Of a DNA stretch of 64,000 nt, positions 1 through 12,600 are shown piece after piece. The notes under the pieces are model-generated. The model searched no databases. It was given only the letters and a program-made list of their open reading frames with translations, and had not been told where the DNA came from. The position numbers were made by a program, and so were the translations under genes. Within the stretch, counting starts at the first letter, position 1. Every line of letters begins with the position of its first letter. This DNA comes from Sinotaia quadrata (lineage: Eukaryota; Mollusca; Gastropoda; Architaenioglossa; Viviparidae): positions 71,395,071 to 71,459,070 of the forward strand of contig CM054183.1 in NCBI GenBank assembly GCA_028829895.1. Reading direction: 5' to 3'.

Positions 1-840
1 TAAATTCAGTTCATACTCCACTGATGTTTTAACATATACATTTGATGAAACAGAATATCATTACTTGCATTTCAAATAAAAAGACAAGACTCACTTATGT
101 GTTCTACTCTTTATTTGGAAATGATATGAGGGCATAAAGTGTTTGACAATTTAAACCTGCTTTATGCATAGAAGGAAACTAGTGTCATAGACTACATGAC
201 AACTATGTGTCTTTCTTCACTGGTAGCTAAAAGCTTGGACATTTCTATATCAGTCAATATTATATCCAACTGAAGTCAAACCAGTACTGACTTTTGGCAT
301 AGGCCAACAAAGCAGCGGTCTTGGGTGTCAAAATAAAAAATTAAATATTTTTTTTATCCTTTCAAGTTAAATCTCTAAGAATGAGTAACTAAAGAAAGAT
401 CATGTTGTTCTTTTCTGTTGACTTTGTGCCATTTATCATGCTTTTTAAATGTGTCAGTTCACTTGACTGTCAAGTAAAATTTCAAATAAATTCAAGAGTA
501 TTTGGTTTCTTTTTCGCTTTGGTATTTTTTTAAACCAAACTTCTATTCCTAATGTGGACAAAACATTTCCTTGCAAGCAGGCAGCCTGAATCCAATAAGA
601 CAGATATTCATTATTTAATTCATTGCATCTTTTTTTCACCTTCTTAATTATATGATGCTTGAATTATAAGATGAATGTAATGATAATTAAACTAAAAGAT
701 GTGCTTGCAAACTAAATTGTAAGGGCATTTTTCCAGTTTCTGCAATGGATAAGTATAAAATTTGTGCAAAAAATTGCAAAGATGATGATCAAAAAAAGGA
801 GCAGCTGAGGAAAAACAAAAATGATCAATGAGGAAATATT
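1..840. other. Non-coding flank, no gene recognised
   Basis: This AT-rich stretch lies downstream of the minus-strand CCCH gene and of the LINE fragment. The open frames seen are short, low in complexity and match no family I recognise. A 61-codon minus-strand frame at 454-639 is lysine- and leucine-rich, with no supporting splice or domain signal, so it is not called. Confidence 0.5.
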
Positions 841-904
841 TGAATGGACACTGTGAGAGAAAAGTTGCTAGAGTTATTAGTGGTGATAGTGATCCTGGCA
901 TTTC

Positions 905-1030
905 TTAAGATATTACCTAATTGTGCTGAGGATTTTGAAGCTGATTCATTTGCAATCATGACTTCTGTTACTTCAGCTGTAGATTCATCTGTTGTGGAAG
1001 TTATCTCTTTGTCTGCTGGTAGAATAGCAG
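905..1030 (-). other. Coding-like acidic Ser/Thr-rich frame of unknown origin
   Basis: On the minus strand, just outside the LINE fragment, an open frame gives a peptide rich in Glu, Ser and Thr (for example ITSTTDESTAEVTEVMIA). Compositionally this looks more like protein than the random AT-rich frames nearby. It could be a host exon or exon remnant, because a GTAATA that could act as a donor follows it. It could equally be chance or part of another repeat. No family is recognised. Confidence 0.15.
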
Positions 1031-1440
1031 AATGGACCCTCACAGCGAATCTCGAAAGGATACAAGCTACTGAAATGAGATGCTTTCGAAGGTTGCTTGG
1101 CATTTCGTATAGAGATCATGTCACGAATGAGGAAATGGGAAACAGAATTAGGCAAGCCATTGGGCCCTATAAAGAGCTATTGGCCATTGTGAAAAAAACA
1201 CAAAATAAAATGGTATGGGCATGTTATACAATCAACAGGGCTTGCCAAGACAATCAAGCAAGGTACTGTGTAAGGAGGGTGAAGGAGAGAAAGACAGAGG
1301 AAAAGATGGGAGGATAACATCTCAGAGTGGACAGGACTGAAAATGAGCAATACTGAATGGAATGGAGGAAAATGGTTGTCACTTTGTCAGGTCATCAATG
1401 GTGCCCCAACAGTTGACAAGACTAAGGGATAGATAGAGAA
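1030..1440 (+). pseudogene. RTE-like LINE reverse transcriptase C-terminal fragment
   Basis: A plus-strand frame reads WTLTANLERIQATEMRCFRR and then LLGISYRDHVTNEEM, followed by an AIGPYKELL stretch and a short KRK/TEEKMGG tail. This is the usual end of the polyprotein of RTE-type and related non-LTR retrotransposons, after the reverse transcriptase core, where the element normally reads LERRIQA.EMRC.RR.L.ISY. The frame breaks near 1317. The downstream bases (about 1318-1430) still encode recognisable tail residues in other frames, so the copy is frameshifted. Homology starts abruptly at about 1030; the open frame continues upstream to 844 but that part does not look like LINE. No poly(A) tail or target duplication was located. 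It is a dead 5'-truncated copy. Family level is confident; the exact clade is not. Confidence 0.8.
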
Positions 1441-1894
1441 TAGCTCTAGCATCATGTAACTTAACAAGTGGGTGATTCAATTGTGACTGATAATTCAGAT
1501 CATCAAAATGTGAACATTTCTTGTGAAAGTGTCTTGAATATGTCTCAGAATATCAAGACTCAAATGTGCTGAAATTAAACAATCAATAAAGTTATACATA
1601 GATTTTGTATACTCTGTGACTTAATAAGTTCTGCTTTGAAATGCTGCAAATGAAACAGTGAAATTTTAAAGTTTACAAAAGTATTTATTTACAAATAATA
1701 CATGATTAAGGCAATAGTACTTATTATTTCCATACATCAAAATGTCAAAGAAAATTATTATTATCAGAAATAGTAGCACATAGCTAGCTAAATTAGTAAA
1801 TAGTAACATGGATATAATAGAAGTATATTGCTAGTTTATACACCTAACATATGGATGCACAGATCACACTTAAAAATATAAACACAACAGTTTC
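1441..1894. other. Intergenic / 3' flank of the CCCH gene
   Basis: No gene is seen here. The stretch contains a TTTATT at 1684-1689 (AATAAA on the minus strand) that could serve as a distal poly(A) signal for the CCCH gene, which ends at 1920. An AATAAA on the plus strand near 1585 has no supported gene in front of it. Confidence 0.4.
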
Positions 1895-1900
1895 TTTATT
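1895..1900 (-). promoter_or_regulatory. Candidate poly(A) signal of the CCCH gene
   Basis: TTTATT on the plus strand is AATAAA on the minus strand, about 20 bases after the stop codon at 1920-1922. That would give a very short 3' UTR. A second candidate at 1684-1689 would give a more usual length. Which one is used cannot be decided from sequence. Confidence 0.4.
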
Positions 1901-1919
1901 TCTATCATAACCATCCCTT

Positions 1920-2670
1920 CTATTTCTTAGTATTTGTTATCCAAGGCTTTTCTTTCTTTCTTATGTGACCAAGAGCTGTCAATGCTTTCTTAGGAGGTAA
2001 AAGAGTATCAGTTACACCAAAGCGTTTCTTCAAATTCTTGTCTTTAGCAGTGAACATAAAATTATCATCTTTCACCTCTTCTGAAGTAGCTGGATGCCCT
2101 TTACTTATGTGAGCAATGGGATGGTGAAGCTGTTTGTTTTGTCCACTGTTTTTAGTTTTCAAAATATTAATATCTTTACTTTCGTCTACAGTCATTTTCA
2201 TCTTTTTCTCTCCAAGTTGTCCAACGGTGACACCATAATCACTGATTTCAGAAAAACCAGCAGTACAGCTTACAGTGATGCTACTCTGGTCATGAAAAAA
2301 ACGACACCTCTCTCCCAAGTGGCACCGACCTTTCTTGAACTTCCAGCACATCTGTTTTGAGGCTGGTTTTTGAGGTGCAGCTTCTGTGAGTCGAACATGT
2401 TTCTCGAGTATGCTGTATTTCGCCTGTTCTGCTTGCTCAAATGGGTTTGCAAAGACAGATGATGATGGTACTAGACTCCTTTCTTTTGCACAGGAACCCA
2501 AGGTAGGGGTAGGAAGTTTACACATATCTTGAAGAAATGGACTAGGCAACTTTTCATCTGATGTTTTTTTCTCATCAATTTTTGATATTTGGTTTTTGTC
2601 ATCATCAGAATAATCACTACTTCCATCTCCAGTATCGAAGTAATTATATGAGGCATCTTGCGGAACATAT
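1920..2670 (-). CDS. CCCH protein exon 2 (zinc finger and C terminus)
   Basis: The exon follows a TGACAG acceptor (CAG at 2673-2671) and keeps the phase of exon 1, giving Lys-Tyr-Val-Pro-Gln at the junction. It ends with TAG at 1920-1922. The open frame continues upstream to 2702 but that part would be intron. A second AG at about 2725 with a better pyrimidine tract would lead into a stop codon, so it was not chosen. Confidence 0.8.
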
Positions 2671-3048
2671 CTGTCACATACAATTTTACCAAAAGTAAGC
2701 AATATTAATTATTACTAATACACTGAAAAAGACGTGTTGTGTGTGTGTGCATGCGCGCGTTTTAACATATCTCATATGCACTTGTATCATCACAAGATTT
2801 TATGTCAGTTATGAGTTAAGCCAATTCCATTAACGAAAAACAAAAAAATAAGTTCTAAAGTTCATTAAGCATAGCAGTGCAAATAGGTAAAAATGAATTA
2901 TGAATAGTTTCTTGTAATCTGCATATTATATCTTCTTTGAAACATAAATAAATATGATTACTTACTTAGATAAATCTTTGACTACTTCTACTTCGTCTAA
3001 CTCTGAATCGCCATTACTATCGCCGTAGTCTGCTACAAGAGATGCCAT
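1920..3048 (-). CDS. CCCH-type zinc-finger protein, two exons, 277 aa
   Basis: Joining exon 1 (3048-2966) to exon 2 (2670-1920) gives an uninterrupted protein of 277 residues. The start is the ATG at 3048, opening MASLVADYGDSNGDSELDEV, followed by a very acidic Ser/Asp-rich N-terminal region. One CCCH finger, C-x7-C-x5-C-x3-H, lies at about residues 136-154 (CWKFKKGRC..ERCRFFH); such fingers usually bind RNA. Just before it is a helix-like segment (NPFEQAEQAKYSILEKHVRL). The C terminus is basic (KKRFGVTDTLLPPKKALTAL, then KKEKPW), suggesting a nuclear protein. Known of the family: single-CCCH proteins act in RNA processing. Inferred: nuclear RNA-binding role. I cannot name the orthologue. It is arranged head to head with the GTPase gene. 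Confidence 0.85.
2966..3048 (-). CDS. CCCH protein exon 1
   Basis: The exon encodes residues 1-27 plus two bases of codon 28 and ends at a perfect donor GTAAGT (2965 downward). ATG at 3048 is the first ATG of the open frame. The peptide is acidic, with a MASLVADYG opening. Confidence 0.8.
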
Positions 3049-3568
3049 ATTTACCTGCATAATAACTACGCAGTCAATAAAGAAAAATTGTTTCATTGGT
3101 CAATAATACCGGCATCGAGACACGAATTGTACCGACACAGACAATCGGGAAACAAGAAGAAAAACGTAAAAATAGTTTCAACTAATGTTATTTTACAAAC
3201 TTTATGGCATAAATTACGATAAAAATACTAAAATTATCATTTAGTTGGGATTATCTTCTTTGTCATTGCCAATGATCCTTCGATCAGCTGACGGATGTAG
3301 ATGTCACTAGTGTTAAAAAATTAACTCGTAAGGAAATATTGGAAATGAAACCTATTTGGTAAATACTTTTTTTCTAAAACAATAATAAATTTTCTGTTAT
3401 TTTACTCTATGACTACATAAATGCTCCAAAACACAAAATGTGACCTATATTTTAGCACTCTAGTTTTAAAGTAAAAAATATAATTAATAATTAAACCAGA
3501 CATTTTTGGTTTTCTGATTCACCCTCTCGGGCATTTTGTCTGTCCACTTTGACAGCCAGAACCAGAAG
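3049..3568. promoter_or_regulatory. Shared bidirectional promoter region
   Basis: About 520 bases separate the start codons of the minus-strand CCCH gene and the plus-strand GTPase gene, which point away from each other. The interval must contain both 5' UTRs and core promoters. On the minus strand there is a CCAAT box (ATTGG at 3095-3099), 47 bases before the CCCH start. An E-box CAGCTG (3285-3290) overlaps a TGACGG half-site. No TATA box is convincingly placed. Co-regulation is inferred from geometry only. Confidence 0.55.
3095..3099 (-). promoter_or_regulatory. CCAAT box of the CCCH gene
   Basis: ATTGG on the plus strand reads CCAAT towards the CCCH gene, 47 bases upstream of its ATG. Position and orientation fit, but a five-base motif is common by chance. 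Confidence 0.3.
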
Positions 3569-3683
3569 ATGTCGGGGAAGGTGAAGGCGAGGTCCTCTGC
3601 AAATGCGGCGGACACTGCCACGCAGTCTTTAAACGAAAGAATTTTAAAGGAGTGTCATTTGCTCTACATTGATCCTGAAAACG
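3569..3683 (+). CDS. GTPase exon 1 (start)
   Basis: ATG at 3569 (context CCAGAAGATGTCG, with A at -3) opens MSGKVKARSS and encodes residues 1-38 plus one base. The donor is G|GTATAC. Upstream in-frame codons up to 3536 contain no ATG. The basic N terminus then gives LNERILKECHLLYIDPEN, probably a helix that packs against the G domain as in EHD proteins. Confidence 0.85.
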
Positions 3684-6600
3684 GTATACAAGCTTTCTTG
3701 AGAATTTTCATTCTTTTCCTTATCTGTCACGTTAGTCGATAAATGAATGTGAAATGCGCAGACGATGATGACTCGGCAGATGGCTGACTCCGCTATTTTA
3801 ATCGAAGAAGGAAGAGTTCTTACACCGGTCTTATTCGTTTTATCATATTTTTTATGGTTGAAATACTTACATAATATACGAAACTTTGATAATACTAAAT
3901 AATTTCTGAACCTTTATTGAATTTATTGTCGTTTTAAGACTTTCTTTATCGGTTGCGCTTGACTACATAACTTCGTCTGCAACGTGCAAAACCTGGGAGA
4001 GGTTACCGTCCTCAACTGATCAAAGGTCATACCATGTCGATGAGTCATGAAGGGTGGTCTTCGTTTTAAAGTATTTTTTTAACGCATTTACCAAAATGTA
4101 TCCAGATATAAGGCTTTTTTCATATTTTAACATAATATATGCATGGGTTCCAGACAGTCATGTAGACACGGTAGTCTAGACACTTGGAGGTCATTCATTC
4201 TCAGTATGTAATGAGAATTTTTTTCGCATTAGGCATTTGAATGAGGTTTCATTAAATATTTATATAATGCTACGTAACATATTTGGAATTTGAAAGAAAT
4301 TCTTTTAAAGTAGCATCTGTGAAACCTGAAACAATCAGCATAATCTGGAGACCTCTAATTATTTTGTGTGTATCATTTTTTATTTGTACTTGTTTTACTT
4401 TTAGTATCATTATAATTATTCAACACAGAATAATATATATTTATTATACACCGGTCCAGTATATATATATGTTTTTATTGATAACATTTTATATTATTTG
4501 CCTAAACTTGTCGTCCAATGAAAAGAAATTTCATTCACATTATGCAGAAGAAAATTGGCTTTTTATAATGTACATGTGGCTTGTGGCACGCCCTTTGTAA
4601 TATAAATAAAATATATGGCCATTGAGCAGGTTGTTCAGCACCTTCACTTATTTAAAATATTTGTGTGGGTGTCTTAAATTTATCACAACCATTCATTTCA
4701 AATTGGCATTACCATCTTGTCACTTCATAAATTATAATTAAAATGTGACTAGTCATTGTACATTATTTATTTAATATTACTTATTTCTGATACAATATTG
4801 TTATAGTTGCTTGTACATTGTTGTAATAGTTGCTTACAAGGCTTTATAAAATGAGAGATTTGAATGTGCCCAAAGATAATTTTAATTTTCTGATTATTAA
4901 TATTTATAACCATTTTGAAATAGTTTTAAGTATTATGAACATAGACACTATGGATATATACTAATTTTTTTTTTAATTGATGTATGGTATTTGGATTAAA
5001 AGATAATATAAACATATTCATATTTAATTTTTTTCAATCAAGAAAGTTCAAACATTACTCTTATTCTTAAACTAAAATAACCATGTATTTGTAGACCATT
5101 TCTTTACTTGCAATTCTGCAAATGTTTTACCTTTGCTCACATTTATTCCATTTTTTTTTTCTCATTGTGTTGCTGAACTACAAAAAATATGTCACTATGA
5201 CGATAATCAAGATCCCTGTGAAATGAGAATTAAAAACAGTAAAATACAATTTAAGTGTTTTTAAATTTTATGGCTGTAACATTTTGATTGTGAAAGTAAA
5301 ATACATGCTTGCTTATTCTTATAATCTTTTGGTTATGACTGAGAAATGTGAAACTTTGTTGTGCATTACACATATTCTTCTTGATTTTAAGGGTGCAAGT
5401 GCAGTGCTTTTTATACTTTGTTTATTATTTACAATCTAAAATTAAACTTTTTTTTTAAATACAATATATTTTTGCAAATTTCCTGTTAAAATTAATAATT
5501 AATATGTTAATATTGTGCTACTATACTTCACACTTTTCAAGGCATGTATTGATGTAATATCTTGTATACTCGTTCCTTGTCTGGCACTAGATGTTTGTTC
5601 AGTTGTTTGTTTTAAAATTTTACATTCTTATTTCTTAGCACATATTTTTTTTTAATAAGTTTTTAAAATGCAAACATAACACTTTTTTCTCCTTTTTAAA
5701 AAAAATAAAATATTAGATTAATAAAAAATTTTATTTTTATAAAGATTTGCCTTTCATATTGATCAATTTTAAAATGAAGCTAGAACTAGTAGAAGCTACA
5801 GAATAGATTTCATATTTTCATACTTAAAATCAATGACAACTAATTCAAGTGGTATGTATACAAATCTAATTACTTCTATCTAGTTTGTAAGTATAAGAAA
5901 TTAAACTCACCTTTGTATTTTAAATCCTGGCATTTCTGATCAAATTGTTTTTTTTTAGTTTGAACCAGAAAACTTGTGAACTTGTTCTACCTTACCATGA
6001 CTAGTATTGATTTGATTCTTTGTCATATTGTATTTCTCATCCTGTTCAAGTATAAATTAACTTATTAAGTAATGGCAAATCAGTACCAATATTAGTATTA
6101 CACAATTGGTTTAAGTGCTTGCTCCTTTGCTTGAATTTAAAGGGTATCTGCAACAACAACAAAATTATTAGAATATATACTTTTCTTTTTTTTTAATTTA
6201 AAAAATAATCAAAACTTGCAAAGATCTGCAGTTTTTTTTTTTTTTTAAATATTTTGAACAGTGATATTTGATTTGCAAAGATTTGGTATAAAATATCACT
6301 ATTGGAAAACATCTAGTGAAACACACTCAAGATTCATTATATATATATATTAAAGTAAAATGGAGAATAGAAAATTATCATAAAAGTTTATAAATAATCT
6401 CTTATTTTAATGTATTTTTAATAGTTTTGTTAGTTTTCACTTTAGATAGTATAGTTTTGTTAGTTTTCACTTTAGATTGTAAAAATTAAATATAAAAAGT
6501 GTTGCACCTCCATTTTAAAAAAATAAAATATATAATTTTATGCAATTGCAAGTTTTAGTTCTCATCATAGTCACAAATTTGCGTCTAATTAAAAAATTAT

Positions 6601-9600
6601 TTTAATTGCTTATTAATTCAAATTCCACAGAGATAATCATGTCTCGCAGTGACTTATACATTTTGTAGTTCAGCAAATCAATAAGAGAAAATGGAAAAAC
6701 TGTGTAGTCTACTGTAGGCACATCAACTTGTGACAAACTAAAGTTTTTAAATCTGTAACTGTATATTCTGTGTCAACCTCCTTTTTGATAATGGTAATTG
6801 TCTCTGTACAGACAATAACAGTATTATTTTGTATTTAAAAGTTATTTTAAACCATAACTGAGAGGATTGTGTTTTATTGCAAATATTTTCTTGCTAGCAA
6901 TGATTCTCTTAAGAATGAAATACAACTTAGTAAAGTGAAGTGCAAATAGTTTTATAATTTATTCTATTTTGGCAATTGATGTGAGCGTACTAGATCGAGT
7001 TACCTTTATGAATTTTATCACACATTTTGTTCTCTGATGTACTTTACCATACATTTAGTTTGTTTCAAACATAGCCTTCATCAATTGGGTATTTGTTGTT
7101 AATTTTATTTGAACTATAGAAACCTCAGATCCAGTCTGGTTACTGACAATTTTTTATGGCAATCTTTTCTTGCTATTGTAAATTATGACTTTAAAAGAAA
7201 TTTATGTTCGATAAATCATCTTGACCTTTTCTTTCAAGGTTTGGTGAAAATTGCGGAAAGCCTAGGTCTGTCTCTGCTGGCTCCAAGGAAGAAAATCACA
7301 GTACTGTTAATTGGCAATCACTCAGCAGGAAAAAGCTCTTTTATTAACTGGTAAGTTGGCAAATACAGTATATGTTTTTTATTTTGAAAATTCCATGAAT
7401 GAGTACCATTTGATATGAATAAAAATGTACTTTCTAATACTTGTGATATATACTATGGTATATATATACAGCAGAAGATAAATTAATTGCTACAAATCGG
7501 AGGTACAATTAAGAATGATGTGGGAATTTTTGTGAAAGTAAGATATATATTTATATATATTTTTAGTTTTGCTTTGTGAGTGCCATGACTCCACCCAATT
7601 GTTTTTTTAGTTTTACAGTTTTTGTAATTTAGTTATTTACAGTAAATAATGCCTTTTTAATGTACATGTATAAGCAATAAATACCACCATAAACATCATG
7701 CACTTGGCATTTGGATTTAAATATTGTCAGATTTTGTTTATTTTAAATTTGTCACATTATGGTAAATTTTATAATAGAACCTGTATTTTAATACAGGAAC
7801 TTGAAGTCTTTGTAAGTGCATCTGGCTAGATCTGTTTCTGTTTATAGCTATCTACTAATCTAGCATATATGCACCCATTTTGTGATTTTCTTTTACCACT
7901 TTTGTATAATAGATGGTTAGAATAAAATATTCTGATAGCATTGAAAATGAAGTATGCTTGTAATGTAATAAGTAAATATGATTATTATCATCATCACCAC
8001 TGATACATTATCTAAAATTATTTAATGAATGGAACTTCATATGAATCTTTTGCACTTACAAGTTACATTAATAATACTGCTAAACAGCATAACTGTTGCT
8101 GTGTTCTCCATTGGACACAAAGAACATTTTTTAAAACTTATTATCTGGTAGACAGCAGATGTCTGTCTAAATCAATAGCATTAATTTCACATGCTTTTAA
8201 TGACAAAGCATATATCTTAGCCTATAATACCAATTAATACCTTCTCAAATAGAATCTTATTCTTGAATACAATTTTATTTTTTTACTTTGGTATTTTGTG
8301 TTTTTATAACAAATAGCGAACACAAATCAGATGAATCATTTTCTTATATTTCATGTGCTACTGATAAAGTATATATTTTTAATTTAATTTTAATTTTTTT
8401 ATTTATTTATTTATATTGTAATAAATATGTGGTTGTTTAGTGGGGTGGGAATTTGGGGTGTGTTCATAAAATTTTAATTCAACAGTAGCTTGCCAGTAGT
8501 AGTAGTAAAAAGATATAACAAGTTTATTTCCAGAATCAAGATGGATGGTGGGCTATGTATATGCCAGCGTAGGCAAAGATGGCTAATTGTATTTCTCTTA
8601 AAGAATGGTACAATTTATAATAACTGGGTCTTGTGTTATTTTATATAGGTTACTATTAATAATTATATAACTTTATAAGATTAAATAGTTTGTAAGCAAA
8701 TAAATCATGTAATTAGCAAAAGTGTTTTCTTAAACAAATTTTCATAGTTTGGCATATATAATTTTCATATGCAGTTTTTCTTTATTAATTAAACATGTTT
8801 ACTTAGTTTCTATTTTAGTACAGTTTTTAGAAATGAAATTATCAGAGTATTCACTAGTTAATTATTTAATATTTAGATCTGTTTTCAACAATTTTATTAA
8901 TAAATAAATCAGTATAAAGCCATTGAATCGATTGATTTAAGAAATAATATAAAAATTCTTAAGACTTTTTGTGCACACTATGTATATTTAAGTACCTGAA
9001 AATGAAATTAACAGTAGTACAGGCCCCAATGTAATTTATCCATTTACAAATATTCTGCTTCTGTTAAAAACTTTTAATATATGGCTTATTAATATTAGGG
9101 GAATAGATGGTGGTTAAGATCTGTCTGCATGTGTTTTGGGAATTTATGTTCATAAGATGATAAGTAAATAAGGTTACTAGAATGTCTTACTCTTAGTTTG
9201 CAACTGCTTTTAGAATTGTGACTTACACAATAGTTTGTTTTCACAAACTGAACTTGTATGTGAGCAGTTTTTTAATTAAATTTATTATTATTATTATTAT
9301 GACATCAATCCTTGACATTTAATTTTTACTTTCATTTGCTTTGGAGAGCCTTTGTTTTGATTCCGTGTCTCATTCAAAATAACTTCAGAAATCAGAAGAG
9401 CATGTATAGTGACTATTGTAATAGTGTCAGTATTACAATTTTATATGATTTCTCTTAGGCAGTTTTGTCATACATGGGAAGAAGCAGTTTTTTCTTACAA
9501 ATTAAGGCAAGCATTATTAAATTTTTAAAAATAACATTTAAATCATGCCATTGACAAACTAAATGTGGTAACTGTTATAATAATCAAACTAAATTATATT

Positions 9601-12600
9601 CTTTGAATACTTTATTACATTGTATTAGCCTGTTGTGTGTTCTTTTAAAAAAAAATAAATTATTTACACTGCATTCATATAATGATTTGAATTTTTATTT
9701 TTGCTTTGGTAGATTCATGAAAGTGAAATTGTTTTTGCTATGAAATTTTAAGAAATGAAATCCATTTATTTGTAATTTCCATCATTCTCAATACACACCT
9801 TCAAATTTCAATCCATGAATGCAGTTCAGTGATATTTAAGATCAGGAAGCTGGTTTCTCAGTGGAAAACGTGTTTTCATTGTGGGGTTGCAAATAATCTT
9901 GTTTTGAGGTGGACCATTTTCATGTTGGAGAGGGGGAGAGGCATGTGGGAGGGAAATGTATTTAATGGGTAGATAAACAATAACCATATTAATTATTATT
10001 CTTAAAGACCAAGGGAAATGGAATTTAGGTCAGACACAAATAAGATTAAATCCATATGAAATAATTGATTCCCATTCTTAGAATCAAGACTGCAAATTTT
10101 AAACTTTCAGAGATTTATATAAATGCATTTATTTTTATTTTGAAAATCAATACTTCTTAAAAAAAAAAAATAAGAGCTCTTGTTCATTTGCAAGACTGAC
10201 TTCTCACCATAGCAACATGTGATATCATGAGTGGGAACAATAATCTGCATACACATCAGACATATTGTTTTGCATTCCAACGCCTGGTTTGAAAAATTAA
10301 AACATATTTAAATATTGCAATGCATATGGCTGCAACAGTAGACAAACCAATAATAATCATTTTTTTATGTTTCCTAAATATCACAAATTACGAAGGAAAC
10401 AAGTGGATTACAAAACTGAAAAAAGAAAACTTTCTTCCGACAGCACAGACAGTAGTGTGTAACAAGCATTTTGAAGAAGAAGACTGAATTGCAAAGCAGA
10501 CAGTCTTTTTGGGACACTTTAGCAATGATAGGCATTGAGGTGTCAAAAGTTAGACTTAATCAGTTTAAAATCAGTCTTACACTTACACAATTATAATACT
10601 ATCCTTTGATTATTGACATTGATTTGTAATTTTAGATACAATCAGTTTGTTACAGTGACAATATTTAGGGTCTAGTGTTAATTGAATAAGTTTTAAATCC
10701 ATTCATTTAGTAAATCTTCTTGTAACTGGGAAGTTAATAAATAATCAGAAAATTTATTGAAAATTTTACTATGGTTCCTGATGGGTTTTATTTTTTCTTA
10801 ATTGCAGACTTAATTAATTTTTGATTTATGTACACCTACTAAAATTAATTTAAATTCACTTTCCACATTTCCACCTATACAATAAAGATAGAAAACACTA
10901 TTCATGCACAAATATATATGATATTTTCTTGAAGTAACCTTATCACTCTAGCCAATACCAGAACAAGAACTGAAGTCTTTATTTTCTGCTGTTAACTTGA
11001 GTTGGTTAATCCATTAGAATTTGATCAATATTATTAAGCAACTGCCAAAACTACTTGTGTGCAAATGAATAGTTGAAGTAACTTGATCATTATTAAATAT
11101 TTTACTTTCTATTTTATGGTTTTATAATATAGCAAAGTTATAAAATTTTGTTGCACTAATTATACCATCTCTAGTAAAGTGGCAAAAATGGATTTTCTTT
11201 CCCCCCCCCCCCCCATTCTACCTTTTTGTTGTTGTTTTGTAACTGTAATAATTACAATATTATTATTAATAAGAAGAAATGCATATATTTAAGTTTTATA
11301 TTATATTAAGTTATATATATACCCAAATGTTAAATTAATATAACATTGGCCATTAATTGATAAATTTAAAAGCTTTTGATTTACATTACTAAATAAATGA
11401 AACTACACACAAAAAATAAACACAAATAACATTTATACAGACATACATGCACAAATATGCAAATATATAGAGAGAAATATAAAACAAACTACTCTTCTAA
11501 TAGGTAAAGTAATTAAAAATTATATATATTTGTAATAATTAATATGAATAATCACTCATTTAAAAACTAAGACTATACTGCTATTCTCTGTATTATTCAT
11601 TGTTAGAAAATAAAGTAATTTTATACAGAATTATAATCACTTATTTAAAAAAAATAACTAAACTGCTATTCTCTAAATGTTAGAACATATTGTTAATACT
11701 GTCACTAATAGTAATAAATATCAGTAGTAAATGTAATATCTATATAATGACAATTAAAAAAAATATTTAAAAGACTTTCATCATTCCTATAAATTTATTT
11801 TATTAATAGAAATATGTCTATGAGCTTAATGATGACTACAAACATGGCATGTAGTTATATATTATCAGAAAAATAACTTACCAGACATGGTCATCATCCG
11901 TCATTGTTTCCTTGGTATCATTAGAAATGGTATGCAAACTACCATCAAATGAGCTTTTGCTATCATCAGTATGAATTTGATCAAAGTGTACCAGAGAAAA
12001 TTACGTTGGTGGCCATTCCATTCCTCATGTCACTTCAGCTTCTTTCTACCCTCAGGGTTTGGGATTGTCTTACTTTTTTAGCAGTGTGGCAAATCTCATA
12101 AACAAACTACACTTGACCTAGATTCCATTTCACTTGGTCTTTAAAATGCTTGAGAATAACAGTATAATTATGATATACATAGTGTGAATCTTCTCATGAA
12201 TTAAAATTCATTAGCTTCTGAAAGGAATGAAGTTTTAGAATTATTTTGGGTATCATCATTTTCAAATTGGCAAGTATGACAAACCCACATGATTTATGAA
12301 TGGCTCTTAGCAAGTTTTGCTGTCTGGAGTTTAGATACTCATTTCTTGTGCTAAAGATTATTTTTTGCACACATTATGACATGAACACTTTAGAATTTCT
12401 TTATATATTTTTTTTTTGTGTGTGTATAATTTTAAGTGCTTTATTCATACTATTTTTCCTATTAAGTAAAACTATATACAGTAGGTGTTGCAGAAACCGA
12501 AATTAAAAATATTTATTAATCAATAGTAGTAAAGTTTCTAAAAACCTTAAAACAATATAACCTAATATTTGTGTTTTCATTCTTATCTGTAGTGTTAAAT

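Noticed and set aside
2671..2702. Extending CCCH exon 2 upstream to an apparent start at 2702
   Set aside because: The CAG acceptor at 2671-2673 joins exon 1 in phase and gives a better N terminus.
3536..3568. An upstream TTG start for the GTPase gene
   Set aside because: The in-frame ATG at 3569 has a good context; non-ATG initiation has no support.
4283..4600. A 105-codon hydrophobic frame in intron 1
   Set aside because: Phe/Ile/Tyr-rich translation of AT-rich DNA with no splice links or family match.
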